From Tricholomella constricta (Eukaryota > Basidiomycota > Agaricomycetes > Agaricales > Lyophyllaceae), in NCBI GenBank assembly GCA_013368375.1, contig JAACJP010000004.1, forward strand, positions 1,612,001 through 1,676,000: 64,000 bases of DNA, written 5' to 3'. The translations under genes and the position numbers were made by a program. Below the pieces are notes generated by a model. The model saw nothing but the letters and a program-made list of their open reading frames with translations. It ran no database searches and had not been told where the DNA came from. The first letter of the stretch is position 1. Every line of letters starts with the position of its first letter. Of this stretch, positions 42,150 through 53,863 are shown one piece after another.

Positions 42150-43545
42150 TTAGAAAAGCTTATCCATAAGATTTCTAGACGCTTCAACTCCAAGCTGAAA
42201 TGAAGTAGATTAGGTGACATATGTGAAGAACTAAAATAATAACTTACGAAAGTCGCCGCGTTTGCGGGGAATGCCTAGCGAGCAGTCAGCGTGAGCGAAA
42301 AGAATGAGATGAAGAGGCTCACCCTTGCCATGGCTGGCCCAAACCCTTTCCACAGTGCACGAACTCCATCTCGGGCTATCGTCTTCCGCGCACAGTCCAG
42401 CATTCCGGAGTATGTTCCTGTTGGCGCAGACTGAATCCTAGATTTTAACACCTGTCGAATATCATCAGATGCTATTGTTTCTGAGACAAATTTGTTGAAG
42501 GCCCACATCTGGAGGGATGGCCAATGCCCACATAGCGATACCCGCTGTACCTCCCGCTACTATGATAGCACCAAGATTCAATTCGGTTGGTGAGGATCCT
42601 GCTGGGGTCAGAGCTTTCTTTGTCACCTCGTACGCGGCGAAGTAACTGTAACCCAAAGATTAAACGAGGCCTTTGAGAACAGCGAAAGAGACGAACGCGG
42701 CACTTCCTGGACCATCCCGAGCAAGCGTAGCCCCCGTCCCACGAAAGATACTTCTCATTCCCCCCTCTCTATAAAGATGCTTCATGACATCGAGGACACC
42801 CTTATACTTCTCAGAGCCGCCCTGGCCTTGAACCTACATCCCAAAATTGAATATAGCTGCATCATGTCATAGACGAAGGCAGCTCACTTGTAACAAAACT
42901 TTCGCTCTTTCCACAGGAGCTGTAATTAGAGTCGTTGGTACAGCCGATAAAAACCCAGCAGCTGCTATTTCTGCGGTAGACAATGCCTCGTTTGTCCGGT
43001 TCGGAGTGAATGCGAAGATCAACTTCTTGGAGGCGTCATATGCCTTGGAAGAGATGAAGAATGAGACAAAAAGCCTAGCGACGTCCCCATAAAGATCGTA
43101 CCCAGAAGGATACGGCGAAGATAGGTGTAACGCCTAGTAGTGGCGGAACCATGCCACGGTACATCCTTTTAATAGTGTGAATATCATTAGTATACTAAAA
43201 GAAAGGAAGTATCGATACCCCGAAATGCCATCCCGGGCTAAGGCTTTTTTCACTACGTCCACCGCCCCTGTATAAACGCCGGGACCAGCAGTTTGAAGCC
43301 GTGTTTTTGTTAGGTCAAAGGGATGGCCTGGGAGAGTTCAAAGTTTTTGACATTAGTTCTCAAAGTATGATGAAACACAGACAGACCGACGAGCACAGCA
43401 GCGACACCTCCGCAACCGCCAGCGATAAAAGATTTGACCGAGTCGATTGCGGTTCCCCGAACTTCCTCTGCTGCTGCAGCTTCGTTACTCTGTGATGGGG
43501 GTATGTTAGTGGTAGCCTGTGAGCAATGAGTGAACTTCGAACCAT
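42150..43545 (-). CDS. CRC1: Mitochondrial carnitine/acylcarnitine carrier
   Basis: Ten exons (43543-43545, 43387-43489, 43219-43327, 43102-43165, 42888-43043, 42697-42833, 42507-42645, 42323-42451, 42248-42274, 42150-42194) give 303 residues, the normal carrier length. It exchanges acylcarnitines and carnitine across the inner mitochondrial membrane, feeding beta-oxidation products to mitochondria. Three repeats with the carrier signature are present: GHPFDLTKTRLQT, APVERAKVLLQ and PPDVLKSRIQS; the last two suit the carnitine subfamily. The first coding exon is just the ATG; the 53-nt intron behind it has a CACTAAC branch point, and no other start gives the conserved N-terminus. Confidence 0.92.
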
Positions 43546-43906
43546 TCTGGTTACTGAGGAGTGCAGGAAAAAGGGCAGAAAACTCGATCCGTGCAGGACC
43601 CTGACCGGGACGGACGGGAAAGACGGGTGAATTTCACATGCTCCCACGGTACCCCATTACTTTTTTTCGTCAAGGTCAAGCGGTAAAGCCTAAGTTTGAG
43701 CATGATCACCTTGATAGGAAGTTGGCGACATATGTAGGCAGCCCTTTGGAGATAACATATAATGTGATTTGTACGTATATATTCGGTCAAGATAATTACA
43801 ATCATATTACTTACTGTACCGCATACTCTAACACATCAATGCATCACCAGCCGTCTGATGAATGAACAAACAAATACTACTATACCGAGAGCAAGGTCGA
43901 ATGTTT
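43546..43906. other. Intergenic, no feature recognised
   Basis: 361 bp between the FAS1 gene 3' end and the carrier start. It should contain the carrier promoter. Confidence 0.4.
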
Positions 43907-46722
43907 CTAAGGTTCATCGTCCCGTCCAAATCCTCCGACTGGTTCATAAGTCGCCTCCGTTGTATCCCGTCTCCAGACTATCCTAACCCCATAGAAGAAC
44001 AGGCATATGAGCATGGAACCGACAATGCCCACGCCTGAAGGAGCACCATACGATATCCACCAGGGCGGATTATACGGGCTTAGCAAACGGTCGATCTGGA
44101 TCACCCCACCCCCACCGGCGGTGGTTGATCGGCCCCATGAGAGGACACGAGCCCAATCAGCGCTTCCGTCGGTTCCCCGTGCACCCTTTATTCCGACGAT
44201 ATATCCCTTCGTCTTCGTCTCTGGTTCATCACGCCAGCGGAAGACAAGGTCTCCATAGGCAGATGTGGTGGAAAGGAGGGTGGAATAAGTTGGAGAATCG
44301 TCGAGGGGCAGAGGCCTATTGTTATAAAGTGCATTGTTATCGTATAAGAACGATTCTCCTTTGGTGGGAGGAGAAGGAATGAGGTGCTGGGAAACAATGG
44401 AACGCAGCCCATCGGAGTCGGCGTATAGTTGAGTCAGATTTAACCCTTTGAATGCACTGTCCGTGGGGCACAGCAAAGTCCAGCCAGCACCTGTAAGTCC
44501 TTCATCGGCCCATGGGGATCCTTCGGGAGGCGCAGTACCATTGAGTGCCCATTCGAAGCCTGCTTTGATGGCCAGTGTGGTCATAGTGCTTCCCTGAGCA
44601 GCTTTGACAAGCTTGCCGATTGTCAAAGTGACTGAGCGTGGAATGAGAATGTCCGAAAGCTCGTGGACAACTCCAGTACTGGTGAGGCGATTTTGTAGGT
44701 AGACCTCCGCTTGCATCCCAGCCCAACCCCCGCTGGGGCTGATAAACAGGCTACCATTCTTTAGCCTGTCGAACTGCACGTCACTGCCCTCTAATGTGGC
44801 AAACGTATGCTGCGAGCCGTTCCTCAGAGACTGAGCATACTCAACAGTTTTTAACGCGTGGTGCAGCAGTACATTTTCCAAGTCTTGCTTCGAAGATGGA
44901 CCAAGGAGATGTGCGCTGACGAGCATGCCAAGACGTTTGAATGCGGAATTGTGGGGAACGAGGAGAGAAGTCTTTGGGGCGCTTCTAAGAGTTTCGGCTT
45001 GTGAGGTTGAAAATATGGCAGCGAGGAATGACGAGAGGTCGAGGAAAGGAAGAGCAGTTTGCAAAGGGTCGACGGGGGGTATCAGAGGCCGCGAGACAAA
45101 ATATAGAAGGGTACTGTTGACTTGGACTAGAAAACGATGTCAATATTGCCAGTGATTTCAATGTATGCCGACCTACTTGGACTTCCAATTGTCCCAGCAC
45201 CAGCAAACCTAATCGACTTGTCCTTCAAATTCTGATTGCCCATGCTGACCTCGACATTCAAGACCTGTCTTCCACCAGCAAGTCCGGCTTCTTCTAACGC
45301 GGTTTCCAATAGCATTCCATCGGTTAATATCTCGGGGATCCAGTTTCCAGGGATGAAATGGTATTGTAGAAGTCTCTTCAACTCCTCGCTGCCTCTCTCT
45401 GGAAGCTCTCCATCCTCAAAGAGGGAAAGTACGTCATCGGATGGTGCAAGTATTGTGTACTTCGATTCCGTGTCGTTAATTAGGGACCTTAAATCGACAG
45501 AGTGGAGTAAAGATACGAAGGCTGTGCAGTTGAGAGCGAGCAGGTATTTCTCCGGCGTGATCTGAAGCGCCCCTGGTGGCACAAGAAGTGAATCTACAAG
45601 ATGGAGAACACCATTTGATGCATATATGTCAGGCTGGATGAGGCTTGCAGTTGATATTGTGGTTTTGTTTGAAGCAACCACAATTTCAAGAGTTTTGCCA
45701 TCAATAGTTGTCACTATTGTACACTTCAGTATAAAAATGAGAGCAACAACGAGACACCTTACAGTTCGTTGCTTTCCCGAAGGAATCATGATATCTGACT
45801 CCTTTCTCCACAACGGCGTGCATATTCAAAATGCGGTTTAGGTCATCAAAGGCATACTCGCTTTCGAGGTAGATTCGCTCGTAAGGATCCAAAACGTCCC
45901 ATGCGTCGTCGACAGGAAGAAACAGAGTGAGTTCGGCGGTGGAGTTGAGTAGTTTCGCGATTTCAGGAGTCAGTACTTTCTGAAAATAGGATACGGATGG
46001 CTGTTGAGATACGACTCGGGCTGGAAGTATTGCCTTAGTTCCTTTTCCAGCGAATGCGCAAACAGTGTCGTACCTAGATCGGAAGGTGGCTCAAGGACCT
46101 TGGAAACGCCGATGACGACGCCATTACCAGCCTTAGTGGTGTTTACAGTCTCAGCGCCACCTTTCCCAAAAGCATCTACACCGACCCAAGCAGCTTCGTC
46201 GTTCCCTGAGACCCGCAGTCGCTGCGGTTCACCCCCAAGTGTACCTCCAGGGATAGGCATCCAAGGAGGAGAGGGCGGAGGATTTCGTGAGGGCGGATCA
46301 AGAGGAGCTCTGGGAAAGTGCAGAGTCCTGTGCGTTTCTGGATCTTGCACGGTAGGTAAAGCCAAGAGGGAGTAATTTAGAAGATGGTAGAAGAGTTGCT
46401 GTCTCAATTGCTCCTGGATGTTATCGCTGAGAATGAGATTGTCGTCATGAATGGCGTTGTGCCATATCTGATTATGCTGAATGTGGTGCTTAATGGCATC
46501 GTTAGTGGGGGCGAAGATAGTGCTGCCATTGAGTCGGTTCAGTGTGGGAATAAGGCGTGCGCGTTGAAGCAGACGAAGCAATGAGGTATAATTAGGATCC
46601 GCGGAGAGGGCGTCAACGAGAGTAGTGGATATGGTGGTCGACAATGGGTGCTGCGACGAGGAGAGAGCGGGGGAAACGAGGATGGCGGTGAGCAGAGCCC
46701 ACGGCAGGCGGTAAAGGCGCAT
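43907..46722 (-). CDS. Multi-FAS1 (fasciclin) domain membrane protein
   Basis: Four exons (46074-46722, 45763-46020, 45177-45713, 43907-45126) give 887 residues. A signal peptide (about 1-21) is followed by several FAS1 repeats, each with the pattern of an N-terminal strand, a T-I-F/L-A-P-(S/T)-(N/D) box and an H2 box: GSTIFAPTNDA, LTLFLPVDDAW, YTILAPSDDV, SLLVPHNSAF and TLLCPTDSAF, suggesting five copies. A single hydrophobic helix near the C-terminus (GSMLICLFFYGVRIVW) anchors it, leaving a short cytosolic tail. FAS1 proteins mediate adhesion; in yeast a similar protein acts at the vacuole. Its start lies 71 bp from that of RAV1. Confidence 0.88.
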
Positions 46723-46793
46723 GGTGGCGGTTGGGTTGCAGAAGGCGTCCCAAGGCTTAGGCGACCGATCACTCGGAGTCCGTGCTTCATGTC
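46723..46793. promoter_or_regulatory. Divergent promoter, FAS1 protein / RAV1
   Basis: 71 bp between start codons. Both transcripts must start within the other gene's territory or have very short leaders. Confidence 0.55.
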
Positions 46794-49700
46794 ATGCTCC
46801 AACTCCACCATGCCTATGCTGCATATCCAGCACACATTGTCCAGCATCTCTTGCTTCCTCAAGGAGCTCTAATTGTGCGTTCTATTCTTTCACCTAGTCT
46901 CCCCTTTGACCTCTCTTTCATTCCAGCTTTATCCCTCAGCCGACGTGGTGATCCTTGTCAATGCTTCCTCTCTGTCGCTCGTCCGAGTCTTAGCCTTTTC
47001 CGAAGCCTTTCCCAGTACCCTAAATACTACGGAAACCATACCATGTATTGCAGTCGATTCTGGTATGAAGATTGTGCGTTACACCGTGCGTCTTATATGT
47101 CGTGTCTCATTGACCTCGCCTTCAGGTCTTCGCTACAATGAACACCCGGATCGCCGCATGGTCGCTCTCTGGCGTGCAACATGATACTTGGCGCATCCAT
47201 TCCACTCTTGTCCTTCCGGAGAATCATACCGTAACGACATTGGATAGCAGATCTGGTACGCTGTCGTCAATCTACGCGTCATCCAGCGCTCACGCTCCAC
47301 AGGCCTACTTGCCGTTGGCTCTCAGCGCGGTCTGTCTGTGTATACCTTAATTCTTGAAAATGATCTCCCCACATGGTCACAGAAATGGACCGTTCCGTAC
47401 GCGTTTCAACTGTTACCGTGAAGTTCCCTTTCATGGATGTCTTGTAGTGTTCCACCACCAACCTGTGTGCGTTTTGCTCCTTCACTCATGTATATTGCTA
47501 CCTTATCCAGTGTATGTGCTCTTCTTTCAATTCTTCACATCAAATCAATTCTGTCTTACCCACCTAGCACGACAATGCTATCAGATTGTATTCTACAACC
47601 TCGGGTCGTCAGACGCAAATTGTACCCCATCCACGTCCCATTATGAACTTTTCATGGCGACAACCCCAAGCAACGAGTCGGTTAGTCTCCGCATGTCTTC
47701 CAAATCTTCATCTCTTTATTTCTTTCACAGCGACGACTTAATTCTGTATACTGTCACTAATGACTCTACGATCCGGATATTTCTCCCGGTGCTGGATTCA
47801 CCTCAAAACCTACAACTACACGCTTCTCTGGACCTCTTCTCCTCATTTCCATTTTCTATTGCATCCAATCACCTGTGGCAGCTCCCATCTACCGCTTTTT
47901 GGCTTGACAGAGAAGTCGTTGGAAACGCCCTGAAGGAAATATTGAAACAACGAATTGAACAGGACGATGCGCGGGGCAGAAGAATCAAGGAAATTCTAGA
48001 AGAGCGTTGGGACCTTTTCCTTCGAGTGCTTGGCGATGGCTCAATTGTGGTGACCGCTGTTGCCGTGGGTCATCCATTTTTCTCCATCTTCCATCTTCCA
48101 ATCCATCATTTCAGAATATCGACCGCAGGCCACCAACCCTTCTAAAGCAATTTACCCTACAACAGTTGTTGCCCTCGACCTTACCTGGCCCGCCTTCACA
48201 TCTCTCCATCTTCCCTCATCCAAATCCGTGTATGTTAACCCTTGCGGTGTCATCTCCTTTGACAACTTTCAGCCTTTCTCCCGTTGCCTTTTTTGACGCA
48301 CAAACGGATGGGCTTCGTTTATCTGCGAGAATGTTGTCGAGGGTTTCGGAAGAGGAAGCTAAAATTGTGAGGCTTGTGAGGACACCAGAAGGGAGAGGTG
48401 TGGGTATCATACGTTCAGATGGGGGAGGCGAAGCTTGGAGAGTCGTAGAACAGGGCACCAGGCTGGTCCGCTCTGGATATTGGACATCCGCAGACCATGT
48501 CGTCGTTCTCCAAGGAGGTAAAGTATATCAATCGCTTACATCTTTCTTCACGATTTGATTTTCCATGCATAGGTCGCACCTTCGTGACATATTCTGCGTC
48601 GAACAGTATGCTAACACTGCATTCGGCGCCTCCTCAAAACCTCTCAATCCAAAATATTGCCTACCTCTTTTCGGTACCTTCTCAAGATCAAGACGACTCC
48701 ATCATCGGAATTACGCCAGACTTTTCCATAGTCCATCTACATGCTATACATGCCCCCTCGCCAAGTCTGATCCTCCGCTCACAAAGCACTCTACCACTCT
48801 CATGTCGTCCAAAAATGATACTTCCTGTTGATCCCATGGCATGGGGCCTTAGGCAGCCTTGGACTCAGCCTGATGTACTTCTTAGCATATCTCATGCCGG
48901 AGAATTGGCTTTTTGGGTGCCAGAAGAGACCGCCACGGCATCATGGCGAAGTACGGGCAAGGTGAGGACGAGGCGAAAAGGCATCACGAAAGCTAGTTGC
49001 AGCTCTGCGAAAAAGACAGCTTTGAGGGAGTCGTTTTTGTTTCGATTTTTGGTACACTGTACTGATACGTGGTGGTTCGGGTTCTAGTCGTGCCTGGGTC
49101 AGACGGTGATGAATTGACGATATGGGATTCCCATGAATCTGAGTTCGCCACAGGCATGGAATTCTGTGGCCAACACAGGTATGTCGTGCTCTATATATAT
49201 CGATTTTGGACCTAATATTCGATAACTTCTAGTGAGCCTATCCACGACCTGGATTGGACTTCAACACCAGATAACCAATCTATTCTGGCCGTTGGATTTC
49301 TGCACCGCGTTGAGCTGCTATGCCAACAGCGGATGACCTACTTCGATGAAGGCCCTGGTTGGGAAAAATGCACCACAATTGAGATAGGAAGGTACGGTTT
49401 GATCGTTCGCCCTCTGCACAATCCTTCTAATCAATGGGTGCCCAGCTTCATTTCTGCTCATATCCAGGATTCCATCTGGCTAGCAAATGGATCACTTCTC
49501 ATAGCAGCTGGACATCAAATGTTCCTCTATGGTGCACCGCCAATTTCTTCGAAGAAGGAAACACTCTTCGAGTACGCTGCGAGACACAATGGCCCTCTCG
49601 ACGATTACCATCCACAGATGATCCTGCAGTGTTTACTCTGGGGTCAGCGGTTGAGTTTTCAAAATCATCCTTCCAAGCTAAAGTCGTGAACAGATAAGGT

Positions 49701-51801
49701 TGAGTTAGTTAAAGAAGTCATCGTCAATCTTTCTCGAGACATTGCCAGTCACGGTTCAAATCTGAATGGCATCGAATGGACCTCTCTGCCAGTGGAGAGG
49801 TTCCTGGAGAACGATCAGAGGGATTCCTCTGTGAGTACTAAGCGGGACATCTTCTGCGAAAATAACCGACCGCAGTGGGATTTACAGAATGGCGTGCAAA
49901 GAAAAATATACACTCAACTGTTCCACGGCCCAGAACAGAAGAAAGAGTGCGCTTTTATTCTCTTTTTTATCGAATGTCTGGATGAAATAGTTGTCCCCAG
50001 GTCTGATGAGGAAGCCTTCTCTCGCCCACTTGTCAAGCAATTAATAAATGCTCTTGAAGCATGCCCTCTTCCCCATCTGACACCCAACGAGCAGGCCCAC
50101 CTACTTGCCCTTGTTCAAGCCACGTTAGAGGTTAGTTTGATTTGACTCACTATAAGGCTCACTGACCATTGCCTTGTTTGTAGATTGACGAGCAGCGCCG
50201 GGCCTTGGATTCCAGCGGATTACGATGCCTGATATCGATGCGGTCTTTCTACATCCTCAATCGCCGCGCCTCAGCTCCAAGCAGCCCGGAATCAAAAGGC
50301 GCACACCCTATCAGATCTGGTCGGAGAGGACGCATTCGTTACCGCGACATGATTTGGGCGTTTCACAGCGAAAGCCAAGACCTGCTATTGAATGCTTCTA
50401 TCGCAGCGTGTAATGGAAAGCTTGGGTGGTCCGACGCTCGGGCTTTGGGGCTTCCAATCTGGTTGACCTCCATAGAGACCATGGTCTGTTTTGTTGCATT
50501 GGTCTTTTTTGGTTTTGATCTGATTTATCTGATCCTCTTATAGAAAACGCAAATCGAAGCCATCGCGCGGAATGAATATATGGCAGGGGAGAATAGAGAT
50601 CCGACAGCCTGCTCACTCTACTACTTTGCGCTTGGGAAAGTAAAGCTAGTGCATGGACTTTGGCGACAAGCAGCGTGGCATAAAGAGCAGGCTGTCATGC
50701 TGAAGTTTTTGGCGAACGACTTTGCCGATGCGAGGTGGCGCACAGCGGCGCTCAAGAATGCATTCGCACTGCTCAGTAAAAGGCGCTTCGGTAAGTTCCT
50801 CTTATCTGTCCTTGTGCTTTTCGCGTTTTCTCAACCTCTTAATTTAGAGTATGCGGCAGCTTTTTTCCTGCTGGGAAATTCCCTAAAGGATGCTGTCAAC
50901 GTTTGCATAAAGCAATTGGACGATTTCCAACTGGCGGTTGCATTGGCCCGGGTCGTCGAACGAAGTAATGAAGGGCCTGTGTTACTTGAAATCCTAACCG
51001 ATACGGTTCTTCCTATCGCGTTCAAAAACGGAAACCGATGGCTTGGAAGCTGGGCATTCTGGTTACTTCATCGCAGAGATCTGGCCGTGAGAATTTTGCT
51101 GGTACGTCCCAGTCCAAATTGTGTCAGCCTGATAGTGGTTAATGGGCGATCAGACTCCTCTACAGGACATTGCTACTGCTTTGAACATTCAGGTGGCAGA
51201 GATTGGAGAGCCTCACTACGACGATCCAAGCCTAGCGCTCCTGTTCTCCCAGCTACGATCCAAGACCCTGCAGGCCGCAAAAGGAACGAGCGAGATTTCG
51301 GGACGGTCCGAATTCAATTTTGTTCTGCAGATGGCCCGTGTATTCTGTAGAATGGGTAGGTGCATCAGTCGATGTCGTCAGGGCATAATATCTCAAGAGG
51401 TTGTCTCTGCAGGTTGCCATGTATTAGCTTTGGATCTCGTCAGATCCTGGTCATTTGATCGACCATCGATGGTAATCCAGGATGATTCTGATCTCGTCGA
51501 TCAGGAAAAAAAGCTATGTCCTCCTAGCCCCACTCTCTCTCGTCGATCTAGATTCGACCGTGCAACTCGTCGACGGTCAACTATCTTGATAGACATGCAT
51601 ATACCGTCACTTCCTCCTACGAGAACTGCATCCCCAGAACGGCCACCGACGGGCGTCTCCAAAATCACCGAGGAGGGAGAGGAAGAGCGTTTACAGAATG
51701 AGGGGGATTTCTTCGCCAGGAAAGTGGGTTTGGGAAACTTGATGAAATCTGCAAAGCAGGATGTCAAAGTTCCAGAGTTTGATATGGATTCGTTCTTTTA
51801 G
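46794..51801 (+). CDS. RAV1: RAVE complex subunit Rav1
   Basis: Twenty exons give about 1327 residues: 46794-46874, 46927-47073, 47126-47255, 47303-47396, 47448-47511, 47568-47680, 47731-48064, 48115-48517, 48573-49025, 49088-49178, 49233-49391, 49446-49642, 49694-49830, 49888-49946, 50001-50130, 50184-50483, 50544-50790, 50848-51101, 51154-51355, 51413-51801. Rav1 (rabconnectin-like) reassembles the V-ATPase with Skp1. WD-like N-terminal repeats (AAWSLSGVQHDTW, HDNAIRLYS, ELTIWDS) precede the Rav1p C domain (LGWSDARALGLPIWL, GNSLKDAVNVCIKQLDDFQLAVALARV). The intron after 49025 starts GGGAGT instead of GT, the one splice site that fails. The start of exon 14 (49876 or 49888) is uncertain. Confidence 0.92.
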
Positions 51802-51895
51802 AAATTGAAGAACATCTACAAGGTTTCATCTTTCATGGATCAAAGGACCATTGAGAAAATGGAAAATTTGTGTCATATATTGTCTGATGATGGAA

Positions 51896-53550
51896 CTACT
51901 CTTGAACCTCAACCTCACGCTTCTTAAGCACGAGTTCCGCACCCATGACACGTTTCCAGATGTCCTGGACGTCCTCAACAACAGTCTCAAAATGAGACGT
52001 CGCGTCGTAGGAACGGGTAATAAAGATGTTGTCCTGGTCACCCAAAGTCGTAGGTTGGTAAAGAGGGGAAATAGACAAGAATCTGTAAGAGAACATCAGC
52101 CTTACAATGAGACGTGAGGTACCACTGATTCACTCACTTCTCATGGATGGGACCCAACAGATTGAGACCAGGCGCTATCTCGAGTTCGGGCTTATCAGTC
52201 TCAACAATCGTGCTTACAATGGCCACATAAATATCCTTCGCGCAGACATTATGAGTTGACGAAACCATAGCAATGTAGATATCTGTAATGGCTCAGATGC
52301 GAGAATGAAGATGAGTCTCATCTAACGTACCGTTCCTTCGGCCGACCTGGTTTTGAGGAATGATGATCTGCAAGCTGTCGCTGTCATCTGTCCCTGGAAT
52401 AGGATGCTTCAAGAAGCAGATGGCCCTGACAACTTTGCCAACTTCGACTACTCGAATAGCTCCGCTTTCCGAGGTACTGCCTGCACCGAAATAGCTGGGG
52501 TCGCCGATGACCTGTTTTGCTTTGACCGTCTCCCCGCCGCTCGAGACACCGACGAACTTTCCATCTACGTCCGTAACAATCTCATCGATGTGCTTGTCGA
52601 GCATGTATGTGCCGCCATAAATAGCGCTGAGGCGAGCAAATGACTGAGGGAGCTCCCCAAGCCCATAAAGGGGATAGATGTAGGGCGACTTGCCATAGCG
52701 AGCCATCGAGGAAGTATACAAGATGATGCGATCGTATGTAGGACGCGCAGGCTTGGTGATGTAACTGCCACAGATGAATATCGAGTTGTGGCAGAAAACA
52801 TCGAGGCTCAGACTCACTCGTCATCCAAGTAGAGAGCCATAGCGTGCCCAATGAAGTCTTGAGTGCCGGGCTCCAAGCCAAACTTCTCATACACGGTCTT
52901 CATGCTATCCCTGTCGAGATCGATGCCTAAAGGAGGTTGACTCAGTACTGAGTATTCAGGGGAGGCAAGCACCAACCCTGGTGAGTCGCTGGGTCGTCAT
53001 CCTTCCATCCCTGGAGAAATTCGAAGAACTTCTTTGCCCGTCTCTTCTCGAAAAGGCCCATGAGGGGGCTTTTGACCGCCTCCATTTCGGTGCTGGGTAC
53101 TTTGGAGATCTTTCCATCACGATATACGAAGCTCCCTGCGATCTGCTTAAATTCCAAGTAGCGGGTCACGTCGGTATGCACAAGGATCTTTGTAAGTTCT
53201 CCGGAGGCGATGATAAACTTAGGAATAAGATCGACGGCGTAATCGCGGTCGCGACCCAGCTCAGAGGGCGGCGCTTCGTTTGGCCGAAATTTGCGGTATA
53301 GCTGTCCGAGCTCAGTAATATATTATGATGTACGACAGTCCCAGACATACCTGAGTCAGGTTGAGACTTGCACTGTCACCTCCGTAGTAGTCGTTGCGAT
53401 CTATGTGGAGGACTTTCTTCCCCTCTACGGACAGTAGTCCTGAGAGGATACACTCCGTCAGACCAGTTCCGAGAACAATGACCTGGAAAGGTAAGTGTTT
53501 GCAATGTCTTACGAGAACGGTAAGATACCTACGTCGTATTCTTCATCCAT
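51896..53550 (-). CDS. GDI1: Rab GDP-dissociation inhibitor
   Basis: Seven exons (53533-53550, 53351-53482, 52977-53301, 52818-52926, 52331-52764, 52138-52282, 51896-52082) give 449 residues, matching the family length. GDI extracts prenylated GDP-bound Rab proteins from membranes and recycles them. The N-terminus [21 protein letters not shown] is the modified dinucleotide-fold motif; conserved blocks [47 protein letters not shown] and [12 protein letters not shown] follow. All phases agree and no residue change stands out. Confidence 0.95.
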
Positions 53551-53863
53551 GGTGGGTTTGTTGTTGGTTTAGATGCAAGGTCGCTGCGATCTGGGTATCT
53601 TACATCGATCAGTTCAGCACGTGGCATCGATATAGGGACAGCGTGTTGCTACTATGCATTACTATAGAAATTAGCTCGAAAATGCCTAACTATGTACATA
53701 ATTGCTATGATATATACAGAGGGTTCGCGACTCACCACTATCCATTACACATGCCCAATGGCCCCGAGAGAATGTTTGAAAGTGATATGGTCTAAGAGAA
53801 TGGCCAAGAGTTGATCGAAACGATGACGAGAGACAATAAATGTGAGAGAGTAGAAAGTTGTTG
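53551..53863. other. Intergenic, no feature recognised
   Basis: 313 bp between two minus-strand genes; should hold the GDI promoter and the 3' end of the Myb-like gene. Confidence 0.4.
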
